Positions 12,795 through 24,800 of a DNA stretch of 64,000 nt are shown here, one piece after another. Source of the stretch: Monosporascus cannonballus (taxonomy: Eukaryota; Ascomycota; Sordariomycetes; Xylariales); assembly GCA_004154925.1 (NCBI GenBank), contig QJNS01000024.1, positions 62,001 to 126,000 of the forward strand. The letters are read 5' to 3'. Positions within the stretch are counted from its first letter, which is position 1; each line of letters begins with the position of its first letter. Position numbers and translations under genes: made by a program. Under the pieces are notes generated by a model, which worked only from the letters and a program-made list of their open reading frames with translations, had not been told where the DNA came from and searched no databases.

Positions 12795-15323
12795 GCTAGA
12801 ACAAGACGATGAACGGTTGAAAAGGGGGAAGTCGTCTGACACGATTATTCTCAACGATCGCGCCCATTGCTAAACGGGAGTTGAGGATCCCATCTAAACC
12901 AGACATTAATCGAATAATTATCAGTGATGGAATACACAATTATGGTGCCAAACTATTTGGTAATGTGTGAATTTGGGTACTAATCTACTACCTCGTATAT
13001 ACCTATAGATGTGTACAGCGTTAATTAAATGTTGATCACCGAGCCACTTCTGACAGGAGGACATGGCAGCCCTGAGTGTAACTTCTGCTAGGTTAGCGAT
13101 CTCAGGCTGAGTGAGAATTAGGAGAGATTGGACGGGCGAAGCCCAAGTGAGGCCACCATATATCCTTCAAGGGCGTTGTGCACGTCTATCATTCAATATA
13201 TTCCCGTGAGGGAGAAGTGGAGCTAGGATGTCAAGTGGCTCATACTGTGGCCAAAAGAGCCGGGCATGTTGTCAAACGCCCTATAGGTGACAATTATGCA
13301 ATAAGGACGCATCCAATCTCATAGGACAGAGGCTCAGTCCCTTCACCCAGCTGCCTGCATCCCCCATGATATTAGGGGTTCCGGTAGCGTTGTACATCCA
13401 TATTCACAAAAGCTGTATGAAGACGGGTTACGGGTACACCTACAAATTATGCGCTTACCAAGAGGCCGCCCCTTTTATCATGTACACATATCTATCAGTA
13501 TGATATTTTTACCTGTTGTCGGTCAACCTATCACTGGAGAAATCGATTCTCGTACAAGATATATGTCCCTCGAGACATGTCGGTCAGAGTAGGAGCTGAA
13601 CGCCGGTCTTAGGATGATTGCGTAGATCAAGATTGTGCCTTTGATACATATAGGGGGGTTGTTGTCATACCCCGGGATTATCTGACCGGAGTGTCGGTAT
13701 AGCGCGAAACATCAGGATCTGACTTCAGGTGCTGCTTTCGTGTAAAATAGTCTACCTTGAACGATTGCATCAAAACTAGGTAGTAACTGTGATAAGTTCC
13801 AGGTAATCAATGCACTTGGAAGTGACTAACGTGGAGTTAGGGTAGTGCTTACGGCAAATTCATGCGTATGCCCATGTGCTTGCTGCACCATAGTTCTCGA
13901 GACTAATGAGATTCTTTGAATCTTTAAATGAGCTACTACGAACTGCACTCAAATCAATCATACAATGGCTGATAAGGCAAGAGCAGTCAATATGAATAAC
14001 CCAGGCCACTTGCTTCCCGGAAGAGTTGCGAACTTTGGCCACGCTGAATCGTCCTTAACAGGTACTCATTTAACACCGTAAATCCATAATAAGTGATTTG
14101 GCAGGCTGCTGACGCTAACTCGCCTTGCACGGGACTCGGCTGCTGGCGGTCAACGATAACACTACATATCCGTATTATCCCTCGAAATCCGCAAAAAACT
14201 AATGTAAAGCTAAGGCAAACCTCTGCAAGATGACCAGATCTTTTACACAATGTGAGTCTAATTATAGCTAGCGTACGATTTCTGTTAACAAAATTCACCT
14301 GCGAGTCTTAAGCGAGTTGGGGGATCTTCGCCACTTAGCCGTAAACAGCTTAGGTCAAGTGTTACTGGGTCCTGAATTTGGAGGGATAGTAAGGTATATA
14401 TTGGCTCTTCGTATGCCAGTTTCCCGTTCGGTAAGCGACTGAGGGAATCAAATGAACGCCAGGAACGCTTGGCACTGCAGACTGGCTCGTGCTGAATGTT
14501 AATTGTATATACTGTTTTTAAGTCCTACTTGCTCTTTCCTGGATTGGCATATTGGGTGATCCTCACCATGCTGTATAAATGCACGCGGTGAACCTCTACA
14601 TGCGTATACGCTAGGGATCGATACAGGCGAGAGTTGTAGACAGAGCCAAGGGTTAGTTAGGTCCGATTCCCAAAAGCGCTAATCATCCTCACAATTTTGG
14701 CCCTAATGTAAGATAAGTGCAGCCGGAGGAGGCACGGCACACTTCAGGTGCGGTGCCTCCACAGCCGCAGGCCGGTTGATAAGCCCTAGAATCAGGTGCC
14801 GACAAGCGCAGCGTAACAGCAGAGCCTAACGCTGCACCATCCGCTACGTTTATGTAACCTACATCGAATTTCCTTATGTATCCCGTTGTCGGTACGTAAT
14901 TAATCCATCTCTAGATTCCGAATCGCCTTTCACCAAGGAGGACTTTTCATAGTTTCTTTTTCCAATCCGCCCCGAATAGTTCTTGGAGCCTAATCGAAGC
15001 TTAGGTTGTTGACTTTCCCCTCACTTTGAAGAAACGCCTACTTTTAGGGAAAGGAGACGAAGCAAGTGGCCCTCGCCTGACCGGTCCTTTCATCGGTCTG
15101 TACCTTTCCAGTTGTAAGACAAAAAGACGCAACTTTTACTTGGCTCTGGAGGGGCACTTCGTTTGCTCGAATTTCAACCCAGACTCAAACTTGCCGCCCA
15201 CTTTTCCAATGTGGTGGCAAGTATTAAGTTAGGCCCAACTGCTTGCAACTCCTGGTTCAACGCGCCGGAGACCAGAGAAAAGTATAGTAAGATGCTACCG
15301 ACGATTCGGGGTCGCGGGGGATC
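12795..15323. other. gene-free interval
   Basis: No coding signal was recognised. Frames are short and broken in all six readings. The one structured element is the stem-loop listed separately at 14728-14760. The final part is the promoter/5' UTR region of the cyclin gene. Confidence 0.45.
14728..14760. repeat. near-perfect inverted repeat (13-bp stem, 7-nt loop)
   Basis: The left arm GGAGGCACGGCAC (14728-14740) pairs with the right arm GTGCGGTGCCTCC (14748-14760) with one mismatch across a 7-nt loop. The stem is very GC-rich compared with its surroundings. It stands alone in non-coding DNA about 560 bp upstream of the PHO80-like gene. Possible roles are a cruciform, a dimeric regulator site or an RNA hairpin. 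None is shown by the sequence. Confidence 0.6.
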
Positions 15324-16582
15324 ATGTTGACTTCGTCTCCAATTGCGCCTCGGCCCGCCAACGCATCGCCGAGGACTTTTTACTATGCTGCTGCTTCCAC
15401 CGCTGCCGCCGCTTCCTCTGCGACACATTTGACTCGTTCCCCACATCATTCGCCAAGGTCCCCGAGGGTGATTGCGCCCCTTTCGCGTCGCCATTCCAAA
15501 ACAACCATAGCCCAGCCTTCTCCCCAAGAATCGCCCAGGTCCTCCAAACAATATGTGGGAGTCGATGCCGCGACGCAGTACTCACCGATGGAGCCTTTCG
15601 ACCCCACGGTGCCCTTACGCCCCGGGCCATCTCAGGCTGGTCCGAGAAGACCGCGTCCCACCACCACCACCGTGACAACGGTAACCCATTTAGGACCACC
15701 GCCCGCCGTCCTAGAACCTCCCTCAGAACCGAGCATATCGCCAGCAAAACCGGAAGACCCCCGGACGAACGCTCTGTCTCCAGGGAAGCGGCGAAAGTCT
15801 CATGACATCGCGTCCGCCCACTCGTCTTCAGTGGTCGCAGCGAGCCAGCCTAGTTCCCCCAAAAGGTCAAAGCCAAACCAGGGCCCTCCTAAGCTATTGC
15901 CTCTAAGGTATGAGCTATGCGACGTGGAGGACATGGTAATCCTCATCGCGAATATGCTGGGCGAGCTGATCGAAACGAATGATTCGATAGCCATGAAAAG
16001 CGGCCAACTTACGAGATTCCATTCAAGGTACGTGCCAACGGACTTCGTCCTGCCGCAAAATAAGAACTGTACCGTTTAACTCTTGCATACAGAACAGCAC
16101 CAGGTATCTCGGTTCTCGATTACCTACACCGACTGGCTAAACACGCCACATTAACACCACCGCTTTTATTGTCTATGGTATATTATATTGATCGCCTATG
16201 CGCTTTGTATCCAGATTTCACCATTAACACGCTCACGGTGCATCGATTTCTGATAACAGCCGCGACGGTGGCCGGGAAGGGACTGTCGGACTCTTTTTGG
16301 AACAACTCGTTTTACGCACGCGTAGGAGGCGTCAAGGTTGCAGAGCTGAAGCTCTTGGAACTCGAATTTCTGTACCGGGTGGATTGGAAGATAGTTCCGA
16401 ATCCGGAAGTCCTTGTCGCCTACTACAAAGGGCTAGTTGAACGGTGTGACGGATATATCCTCGAGGGCGACGAAACGCCGGGAGAAGAGGCAGACGATGA
16501 GAAATCCGATGAAACGGATGCGGAGAACGGAAGCGATTTGCCGCCGAAGGACAGTAGCAGTCAAGAGAACATTAGTGACTAG
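15324..16582 (+). CDS. PHO80/PREG-type cyclin (phosphate-response CDK regulator)
   Basis: Two exons, 15324-16027 and 16093-16582, joined across a 65-nt intron (GTACGT...CATACAG), give 397 aa. Residues 1 to about 190 are a low-complexity Ser/Pro/Thr-rich leader with basic SPGKRRKS and SPKRSK stretches that could be phosphorylation or nuclear-targeting sites. The cyclin fold follows: DVEDMVILIANMLGELIETND, then across the splice SVLDYLHRLAKHA, LLLSMVYYIDRLCALYPDF, TVHRFLITAATVAGKGLSDSFW, and YARVGGVKVAELKLLELEFL. These are hallmarks of Pho80/Pcl cyclins (PREG in Neurospora). Known homologues bind a Pho85-type kinase and inhibit the Pho4/NUC-1 transcription factor under high phosphate. The tail after the fold is acidic (residues about 355-397). 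The next two genes downstream lie on the same strand. A close PCL paralogue is the main alternative. Confidence 0.87.
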
Positions 16583-17298
16583 GGCTGGGTGGCATACTTC
16601 GGTGGAAAGCAGCCTCCTGCTCCTCAGCAGCTTCGCTAACGGGGCGCTCTAGGCTAGAGTGATAGGCATAAAACTTATAGCTGTCACACGGAGATATTAG
16701 CTCTAGAAGGAAAATAGGCATTCGCATTATTGGTTAAGGCGGTAACGTTTAGGGTCCCGGGGAATGGGTTGATGCACTGGATCATACCTGGGTAGGCATA
16801 TTTGCCCCGTCGCCGTTACAACGAGGGTTCGGACACGTTACATCAGAAGGCAGTGTTTCCTTTGCATCACCGCTACAGATACCGGCATAAATGAAAATAT
16901 GAAATTGTGCTATTTATTTCATTACCTGCATTGAGGTAAAACTCTCATAATTGGCAAATTAATATACGTATGAGCTGTAGATGGAATGCTCTGTAGATCT
17001 TTTGAGGCTCCGTCAGCCTCGCTATGACGAGGTGGTATTGAGGTTCTGTAATTGTACGTTCCGTGGGGCGCTCTACTGAAGCTAAAGGAGAAGCACCGAC
17101 CAACCAGATACAACGCTGTGGGCACCTATCGGGCCGCTACAATGTAACGTAAGAGGATACTTTACGTAGCAATACACCAACAATCTGAACCGGGACAATC
17201 TTTGCGGCGTCTACCTACCTAAGCAAAAAGACCTCGACAACGGAAAAGACGGCAAACGGAAACACAACGTCGACGTCGACTAAATTGACGCGGAACAC
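16583..17298. other. intergenic between cyclin and EMC10 genes
   Basis: The 3' flank of the cyclin gene and the promoter of EMC10. It is moderately AT-rich around 16860-16970 and becomes A/C-rich just before the EMC10 ATG. No other gene or repeat was seen. Confidence 0.4.
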
Positions 17299-18072
17299 AT
17301 GAGGCCCTCAAGGGTACTCTCGGGCCTCGCCGCCCTGGCCCTGGCGAGCGTCGCCAGCTGCGCCGCCAGCGAACGAACCGCCACCATATACGTCCAGCCG
17401 ATCTCGCCCGGCAGCGCAGCAGCGCCAGCACCACCCATCCCGCTCGCCACGGTCCAGTACAAGACGGATCCCTCATCATCGTTCTCATCATCGTCCACAT
17501 CATCGGCCGGCGCAGACTCGGACGCAGACGCAGAAGCAGAGGACGCCGACGCCGAGGTCCGCATCCTGTCGTACGAGGCGCCCGAGCTGCCCGCGGACGC
17601 GCGGCTGCTGCGCGTCGGCGTCTACGACCCGTCGCGCGGCGCCTGGGCCTCGGGGACCACGCTCGCGGGCGCCGAGAACCTCGCGCGCGGCTACGCGCCC
17701 ACGCTGCTGCTGAGCGTGGAGGGCAAGGGGGACAAGGCGGCGGTGACGAGCGCCGCGCTGCGCGGCGTCGCCGTCGACGCCGGCCACACGCGCGACTTCG
17801 GCCCCAAGGCCGCGCTGCTGCGGCCCGCGCCGGGACGCCAGGTCGATCTCGACAAGCCCGTCGTCCCCAAGGCCCCCGGCCAGGGCGAGCCGGAGCCTGA
17901 GAAGAGTCTCTTGCAGAAGTGAGTCCCAGAGTCCAGATCCGGATGCGGAGCCCGAGTCCGAGTCCGGGTTCTTGCTTGATTTGTTGCTAACGCTGTGCTG
18001 TGCAGGTACTGGTGGGTGATCGCTGTCGTTCTGTTGCTTACGATGTCTGGCGGTGGTGAGGGCGGCAAGTGA
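17299..18072 (+). CDS. EMC10: ER membrane protein complex subunit 10 (EMC10)
   Basis: Exons 17299-17918 and 18006-18072 flank an 87-nt intron (GTGAGT...GTGCAG) and encode 228 aa. The N-terminus is a signal peptide (hydrophobic core LAALALASVASCA). A lumenal beta-rich domain follows with SYEAPELPADARLLRVGVYD, LARGYAPTLLLSVEG and LRGVAVDAGHTRDFGPKAALL. The short second exon supplies one C-terminal membrane helix (YWWVIAVVLLLTMSGGG). This order matches fungal EMC10, a subunit of the EMC that inserts and folds multipass and tail-anchored proteins in the ER. The middle carries an acidic Asp/Ala run at about residues 65-85. The gene is strongly GC-rich, with C/G at nearly every third position, unlike the cyclin gene before it. 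Missing the second exon would leave the protein without its anchor. Confidence 0.87.
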
Positions 18073-18916
18073 TGCATGCAGATGTAAGCTAAGCAGCCCA
18101 TGAATAGACGATGCATTTAAACGACGTTATATCTGACATTGTGTTGTCTACGCGTACTGTTCTAACATACAATCCCCCTTTTATTTCCCGCGTTTTGTTA
18201 CCAAGGAGCGGTTTTAAGTGATGCCTCCATTCCACGAGAGAGCATTGTGAGTTGGAGTGCTTCTAGTATCGATGGGTGACGGGTGATAGGAGAAGCATTC
18301 ATGGGAAACGCCGGGCTCTTGTCATATGCATCCTACATCGCCCATATCCACCTCCACATATATCCCCATCATACTTGTTTAATGGGGGGGCACATGGGCA
18401 CTGAACTTGGGACAATGCAACTGGCCGCTGCCGCAGCTGCGAGGAGTCCACAGGCACCGGAGCAACTATTTGTGAGGTCTGGACAGGGCGATACGGCTGC
18501 CGGGCCCAGTGCCAGCAAGTCAAGCAGGAAGTTGGTTGGCGCTAATGGCTCTTCAAGCAGGCGGTGAGGCGACAGCTGGCAGAATCGCGGTCCACTGCCG
18601 CTACTGCATCTCTAATCGCGTTAGCGCGGTTGTCCCGCAGACCTAAAGTTTAGGAAGAGCCCGGCCGGTAACTGGCGACTTAAAATAAACATTTCCTGCG
18701 GCTTGCTCGCTCCTCCTAGGTTCCCTTTCCCATTCCTAAAAAGTTACCTTAACCAAACACCCGATCTACACCTGCAACTCCAACCAATTGCGATTTTCGG
18801 CCATTCTGATTGCATCGAGCAAAACCACACTCTTCCTCACCTAATTCAATCCGTCCTGCGCACTCAGCTAGCCACCCCATCAGATCACCGTCATCCATTT
18901 CGCACGCGACCTCACG
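18073..18916. other. intergenic, promoter of CHZ1
   Basis: Contains no recognisable gene. From about 18700 to the CHZ1 start the text is pyrimidine-rich (CCTTTCCCATTCC, CATCATCC), typical of a fungal core promoter and 5' UTR. Confidence 0.4.
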
Positions 18917-19415
18917 ATGTCTACCGAGAACGGCACCACTGTCCCCGGCCAGGACCCCACCACCGTCGCCGAGCCCGTTGAGACCAAGGGAAAGGGCAAG
19001 GCCGTCGCAACTGAGGAGCCCGCTGATACGTCGATGGACGAGGAGGACGATGACGAGTCCGAGGAAGAGGTGAGTCGAGATGATTTCTCAGCCAATGATG
19101 ATTTAGACATTGTGAACTCTATACTGACGAAGACGTGTTCAGGTCGCCGATGCTGGTAAGCGCCCGCAACCATAGCACTACTAGACCGAAGTGCCTTGTA
19201 CTGACACCAGTTGAATAGCTGAGGATGAGGAAGAGGACGGCATGGAGGAGATCGACCTGAACAACATTGTCGACGGCGGTCGGCGGACCCGAGGCCGAGT
19301 GATCGACTGGGCCAAGGCTGCGGAGGAGAACCCTGCCGAAGACGAAGACGATGATGACGAGGACGACTTCGAGCCAGAGAAGGAGAAAGATGACGATCCG
19401 ATGGACGAGTCGTAG
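18917..19415 (+). CDS. CHZ1: histone H2A.Z-specific chaperone CHZ1
   Basis: Three exons, 18917-19069, 19143-19155 and 19219-19415, with 73- and 63-nt introns, encode 120 aa. The middle exon is only 13 nt and is needed to keep the frame. The protein is highly acidic and disordered. The diagnostic CHZ motif is at residues about 65-90: EEIDLNNIVDGGRRTRGRVI followed by DWAKAAEE. In yeast this segment grips the H2A.Z-H2B dimer and hands it to the SWR1 complex in the nucleus. Acidic runs flank the motif on both sides (DEEDDDESEEE before it, DEDDDDEDDFEPE after it). Start: the ATG at 18917 opens MSTENGTTVPGQ, typical of fungal orthologues. Length fits the fungal family (about 100-150 aa). Confidence 0.9.
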
Positions 19416-20856
19416 GTTTCTTTTTTTTTTGGGGGTGTGTCGACACCTCCACTTCATTTTGAGCGTCTAATCACGTCGGCGTCACTTTCTGGTAATCTGG
19501 TCAAAGGGGAACCTAAAGAGGAAGAAAACAAATTCTTGTCTGGCATTTGCATATAAGGCTTTGCGGTTCCGGACACTGCTCGACGACAGTATAGGATGGA
19601 TATCGGCCTTGGTAGATATGCAACCTCTTTTCCAGGTCGTTAAATTAGGTAGTATCTCCATGTGTAGGTACAGACGTGCATATGGGAAATAAGAACATAG
19701 AAATATGCATGTTGGCAAAGAATGTCACTTCATTGCGCCGACGTGGTGGTTCTCCCTGAGACCAGCTTCAGACCGCCCTCGCTGGTCCTCTTTATACCGA
19801 ACTTGTTCTGTTTGCGTATAATACTTCTGGGCTAAAACGTAAATAGCTTCAAACAAGCATTTATAAAGTGAAAAGTCAAAACCAGATACTTGGTGTCTTG
19901 CGGAATAAATATATCCATGTCAGGCATCAGCTAATGCAAGAAACTGGCCAACTGAAAGAAAATCCGGTCATCTAACATGTGGAGAAATACTGCCCCATGA
20001 TGTAAGACTTACCCATCATACGTAGTATATCAGATTCGTATGCCAGTTGACTTGTATAGCAATGGGTTTCGAGAGGCGCCTTTCTATATCAGGCTTATGT
20101 GCACTCCAATGCTAGACCGAGGAAAATCGATCGCTTTCTAAAGAATGGAAAGCACAAAAACGTTCAATTGGCTTTGAGATGCCTCGGAGACATAATTAAT
20201 TTCGATCCCCGTCGTTAAAGTTTGCTGACTAATAAACTATACGTGCGGAGAAATCTTTGTCCTCCCCCACCTATTGGAGGAAAACATGGCATTTCATCGC
20301 CGTCGTCGCATTGGACAAGATCTAAAAAATTGCATGCTTTTCCTGCGAGTCATTAGGAAGGAGCCAGTAGGCACCCGGCGGTCAATTATGTATATACTTG
20401 GGCTTAAGTTTAGTGGCGGCCTGGCTTTGTAATGCCGAACATGGTGACTTGGACACATCCCGTGTGTCCACTCGTCCCGTAAATTTTCGGATAGGGTGGT
20501 ATTCGGCCCGGGATTATGACGACAGTGCCTCAAAAAGATATTCTGCATTATAAATACCATTGCTTAGCAAGCAATCCATTCCGAACCTCTTCATAAGGGT
20601 GGGAACATATATATATGTATGTATATATAGAGAGAGAGAGACGTACAAGACTCAATATGAGCTGAATCCAAACTGGTCCATAATCTTCACATCTATATAC
20701 ATTGACCACACCAGGGCGGGCTCAGTCTCTTACTTCTCGCAACGTAAGATTAATTACCCAGCCCACAAGCATCGCAAAATTAAAAGCCACCACCAACCAC
20801 TACTGGTCTCTTCTTCTCCTCGTCTCACATTAGTTAAGAGCCGCAAAGCCGATAAC
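19416..20856. other. intergenic, promoter of the CmcJ/AsaB-like gene
   Basis: Mostly AT-rich DNA with no recognisable gene. The last 250 bases hold an AT/GT and GA dinucleotide run (20605-20641) and then C/T-rich text up to the ATG at 20857. Confidence 0.4.
20605..20641. repeat. (AT)n/(GTAT)n/(GA)n microsatellite
   Basis: A compound simple repeat, ATATATATATGTATGTATAT followed by a GA run. It lies about 220 bp before the ATG of the next gene. The TATATATA part could serve as a TATA element, but nothing in the sequence proves it. Confidence 0.7.
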
Positions 20857-21877
20857 ATGACGACGGCCGTCTTTAGACACATCGACCTCTCGACGCAGGC
20901 ACCGGGCACGAAGCCCTGGACCAAGGTGGACGCCTCCTTCTCGAGCCACAGCAACCAGGAGGTGACGCGCCCCGTGGCGGACCTGCGGGGCGCTCGCGAT
21001 CCCGCCGACTTCACGCTCGACAGCGCCGGCTTCGCCCTGCACCGCTCGCCCGCCGCCGAGAAGGAGTTCGTCGACGATGCCGCCGTGCGCGGCGGCTACT
21101 ACGCCGAGGTTGAGGCCCGTGAGTACCACCAGTAACCTTGCCATGCCTTCCGAAAGTTGTTTCTCCCTCTTTATCCGCCAGATGTGATCTCATATAGAAA
21201 AGGACAAGGGTGTTGACTCTGGATGTTTTGCCGCAGTGCTACGCACGCACTACCCCGGCATCAAGAAGGTGGTCATCTTCGACCACACGATCCGGCGGCG
21301 CACGCCCGACGCCGTCCGCACCCCCGTGCAGGTCGTGCACGTGGACCAGACGTCCGCGGCGGCGGCGGCCCGCGTGCGACGCCACCTCCCCGCCGAGGAG
21401 GCGGAGGAGCTCCTGCGCGGGCGCTTCCAGATCGTCAACGTGTGGCGGCCGATCGGGCACCCCGCGTCGGACCACCCGCTGGCCGTGATCGACTGGCGGA
21501 GCACGCGGCCGGCCGACTTCGTGCCCGTGGACCTGCTGTACCCGAAGCGCGCGGACAACAGCGACGACGACGACCGCGGCAAGGAGGTGCGGCCCGACGA
21601 GGCCAGCCTGGCCTCGACCGAGGGCTACGAGGTGCGCGGCGAGACGCTCGGCGTACAGCCGAAAGAGGACCACCGGTTCTACTACGTCCGCGACATGACG
21701 CCCGACGAGGTCCTGCTCCTCAAGTGCTACGACTCGTTCGGCGAGGGCGAGCAGCCCCTCGGCCGGCCCGGCGTCGCCGTCCGCACGCCCCACACCGCGT
21801 TCGAGGACCCGCAGACCCCCGCCGACGCGCCGCCGCGGCAGAGCATAGAGGTCCGGTGCTTGGTGTTCTATGAGTAG
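20857..21877 (+). CDS. CmcJ/AsaB-type hydroxylase/desaturase-like protein
   Basis: Exons 20857-21118 and 21237-21877 (118-nt intron, GTGAGT...CCGCAG) encode 300 aa. Family hallmarks are RTPVQVVHVDQT, FQIVNVWRPIGHPASDHPLA, DFVPVDLLYP, YYVRDMTPDEVLLLKCYDS and HTAFEDP near the C-terminus, ending RCLVFYE. Fungal members are annotated as 7-alpha-cephem-methoxylase (CmcJ)-related, GA4 desaturase or AsaB-like proteins. They often sit in secondary-metabolite clusters, though many are solitary. His122-x-Asp124, His273 and Arg288 fall in the order of an Fe(II)/2-oxoglutarate facial triad plus an anchoring Arg; this is my inference. The substrate is unknown. The gene is very GC-rich at third positions. 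No biosynthetic backbone gene, transporter or regulator lies beside it. Start: the ATG at 20857 begins MTTAVFRHID; a longer open frame upstream is low-complexity leader sequence. Confidence 0.82.
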
Positions 21878-24800
21878 ACAGCTAGCTGGGCATTCAGCGC
21901 CGCGGTCGGGACTCGTCTAGGAGGAGCCGTGTGTAGTGTGTTGAACGACTGGTGATGATTTTTACTTTGCGAGTGCAAATAGGTTCTTCACACATGGGTG
22001 TCCAGGGCTGGATCGTGTTGGGAAAGTTATCATGCAGCCAAACTTCCATGTCATGGTTGTATATGCCTCACAGACGACGACTTATAGGTTTTGGGCCGAA
22101 CGCCTTAACGACGTGCAATCCCTTTTACTCCTTTTACTCGCCTTACTGGCACTTCGGGGCGATGACAGAACAGAACTCCACTATATACAAGGCCTCGAAG
22201 TCTTTTCTAGGACATGAGTAATCGATATGAAGACTTGATTTGGCGTATGCCGGACGCAATTTCAGGATGGTTGGAACTAAGGGATCCCTCGGTTCCAGTA
22301 CATTTAGGAGTTATTCATTCCGGAACCACAACTCTACAGTTGAAATTTAGCCCGGCGTCTTCTTACACAGATTACGACTCCTTTCTCTCGAATATTCTCA
22401 AGCCGTGTATAATATGCTGGTTATACACCCACTAGATATTTTATAGCCAGGGGTGTTGTAAGCACAGGTTTCATAAGTGGTCTACAATATTTCACCTTAG
22501 CGAAGGCATAGATGAAATATATCTGGCACACTAGAACTGAGATGGAAACTTTATCCTTAACACCCACACTCGAAAGATGTAGCTGGATAAAAGACAGCTC
22601 TAATAGAATGGAAGATAGCTCCTCGCCGATTTAGATGAAGTATACTGGGCCGAGGGAACTAACTTTACCTTGGGAGTCTGCCAGGCAATATAAAGTCACT
22701 GAGTGTTGTACGATTCCTCGCGGCATAAAATAGCGAATCCTGGAGATAATGCGAACTCGGATGGGGAGTAATCCATCAGGACAATGCTAAAGTGTGCTTT
22801 TAATATGATTGTTATATCTCGATCAGTATAATTGTTGACTTTCGTCAATAACTGTATAGAGATAATCTCACCTCTAAGAAAGTTAGCACACCCCAAGCAC
22901 ATTTTAAACAGTCCCAACACCACTAGCTATCGTCTATCTTATGTCGTGCAAGGTGCATAGTGCAATACAGTCATTTTCCGTGTCGACTAGAGCTATGATC
23001 ATCTGAAACTATTCGTTATAGAATACGAAGAGTTGTCCGAACCGAAAAAAGCAAAGCTTCGTAAAGACATTTACCCCTTGATCTCTCTAGTGTAACGGCA
23101 CCGTCACTCATCACGGCTACATCTACTCACACCATCTAGCTGGCCACTTTTATATGCCCTTATAATGAACCGGAGGCAGTCACGGCTTAACGAAGCGATA
23201 AATTCCGACGTAGAATCACGAGCAGGCGTTTCCAATGACGATTCTTTTGGCCGCCTGACCGAAATCCTGTACCCAGGGTTCACAGACCTTTGCCAGTCAC
23301 ATCTTCTCCATTCTGAAATGCAGGGTATGCCGTTTTCTGGGGATATGGCGTAAACTCAGTGACACGACAGGGGGTGATCTGGCCACGCGTGAGAAATCCC
23401 CCTCGTCAAAGATACCGCACATCATGTCAATTCCTGATGAAGGTTTACATGAGAGATCCTTATTATAGAACGCGGGTTTCGTTGAACGGATATACACGGG
23501 ATCGATCGCCTCGCTCGCCGGAAGTGACATATAACCGTATATGCTACATTTAGAACGGATTGCCTGCTATCCGCCCGCGCCTAACATTACACGCTGCAGT
23601 CGGCGTATGCCAGAAATTACTACATCTCCACCTCTTACGGCCCGACAAGGCTCTCATATTCCAATTCCGGCGCATAAATATATATATCTATAAAATTCTT
23701 AAAATTAATAACGTTAGCCGTTTATTTCGGGCAATAGTATTCAAGGAACGAAGTAGCAGTAGCAGCGGCAGAGCGTGAGCAACGGCGACGGCACGACGGC
23801 GGCATCGTCCGCGCTTCGTGAACTTTCGTGCTCGTTGCCCGGTTCGGGGTGCTCGGCGGTTAACCTATCCATGCCGATAATAAGGGGTTGTCGCATCGAA
23901 TGGGCGAGCTTCCCTGCATGTCCGGGACTTCGAACGAAGGTTCTGGACTGCAAGGGGAACGAAACGGGTTGCCAAGAGAATGACGCGCAGAAACCACGCC
24001 CCTCCATCGCAGCTGAAATAGAAACAAAAGAACCTGATGCCACGTTCGATAGTTTTACGGTTCGAGGGAGACCTGCACGTCATCCAGGACCCCTGGCCGA
24101 CCGACGCGCCCGAGCGGCAAATGTAAGGGGGAGGGGAGGGGAGAAGCAGGGATTGGGGCACGTCGCGGGCGCCTAAGCAGTCAATAGCGGACTAGGACAC
24201 TAGTCCCCCGATGCTACCGTTCGTTCCTCTTCGTTCCTGTATCGGGAAGACGGTGGTTATCGCAGTAGGTGGGGTTGTATTGCGCCTTCAAACCCCTGGT
24301 CCGTCGCGCCCGATATATTGAGGTTAATAGCCGCGGCTGGAGGTTGCATCGGTCCTGCGGGTTATTGTTACGGCGCATTCGAGAAAGTAATAAAAGAAGC
24401 AGGTAGCTGGCAGGCAGTGTTAGGTTCTAAGTTGCGCCCCTGCAGACTTGGCAAATAGAGCATTGTCCTTGTCTCTGTTCGCTCAGTCGGGGGCGGGGGA
24501 AGGGTCATCTCTTCTGCTCCTTGCCCACGAAAAAGAATATTTCCATAAATATACCTTTCCCATTCACGACGCACACACATGCACACCCGAGCGTAGTACA
24601 GAGCACTCGGGCCGCTGAAAAGGGGAAAACCTCGCTTCCGCTGTGGGAGGTGGGAGACGAGTAAAACTAAGGCCATGAGGAAATATGCGATATCGGATGA
24701 CACCAACCAAGCCAGCGTGGTCACATAACCGGCCACCGAAAGAAAACGGGCATTCAGCCGTGTCATCCGGCCCGCGAAATCCTGCTTTACCGTACATACC

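Noticed and set aside
21223..21873. Long Arg/Pro-rich ORFs overlapping the CmcJ/AsaB-like exon
   Set aside because: Alternate frames of a GC-rich exon with biased, low-complexity composition.
23775..24176. 133-codon plus-strand ORF
   Set aside because: Opens at GTG, not ATG, and shows no domain or consistent codon bias.
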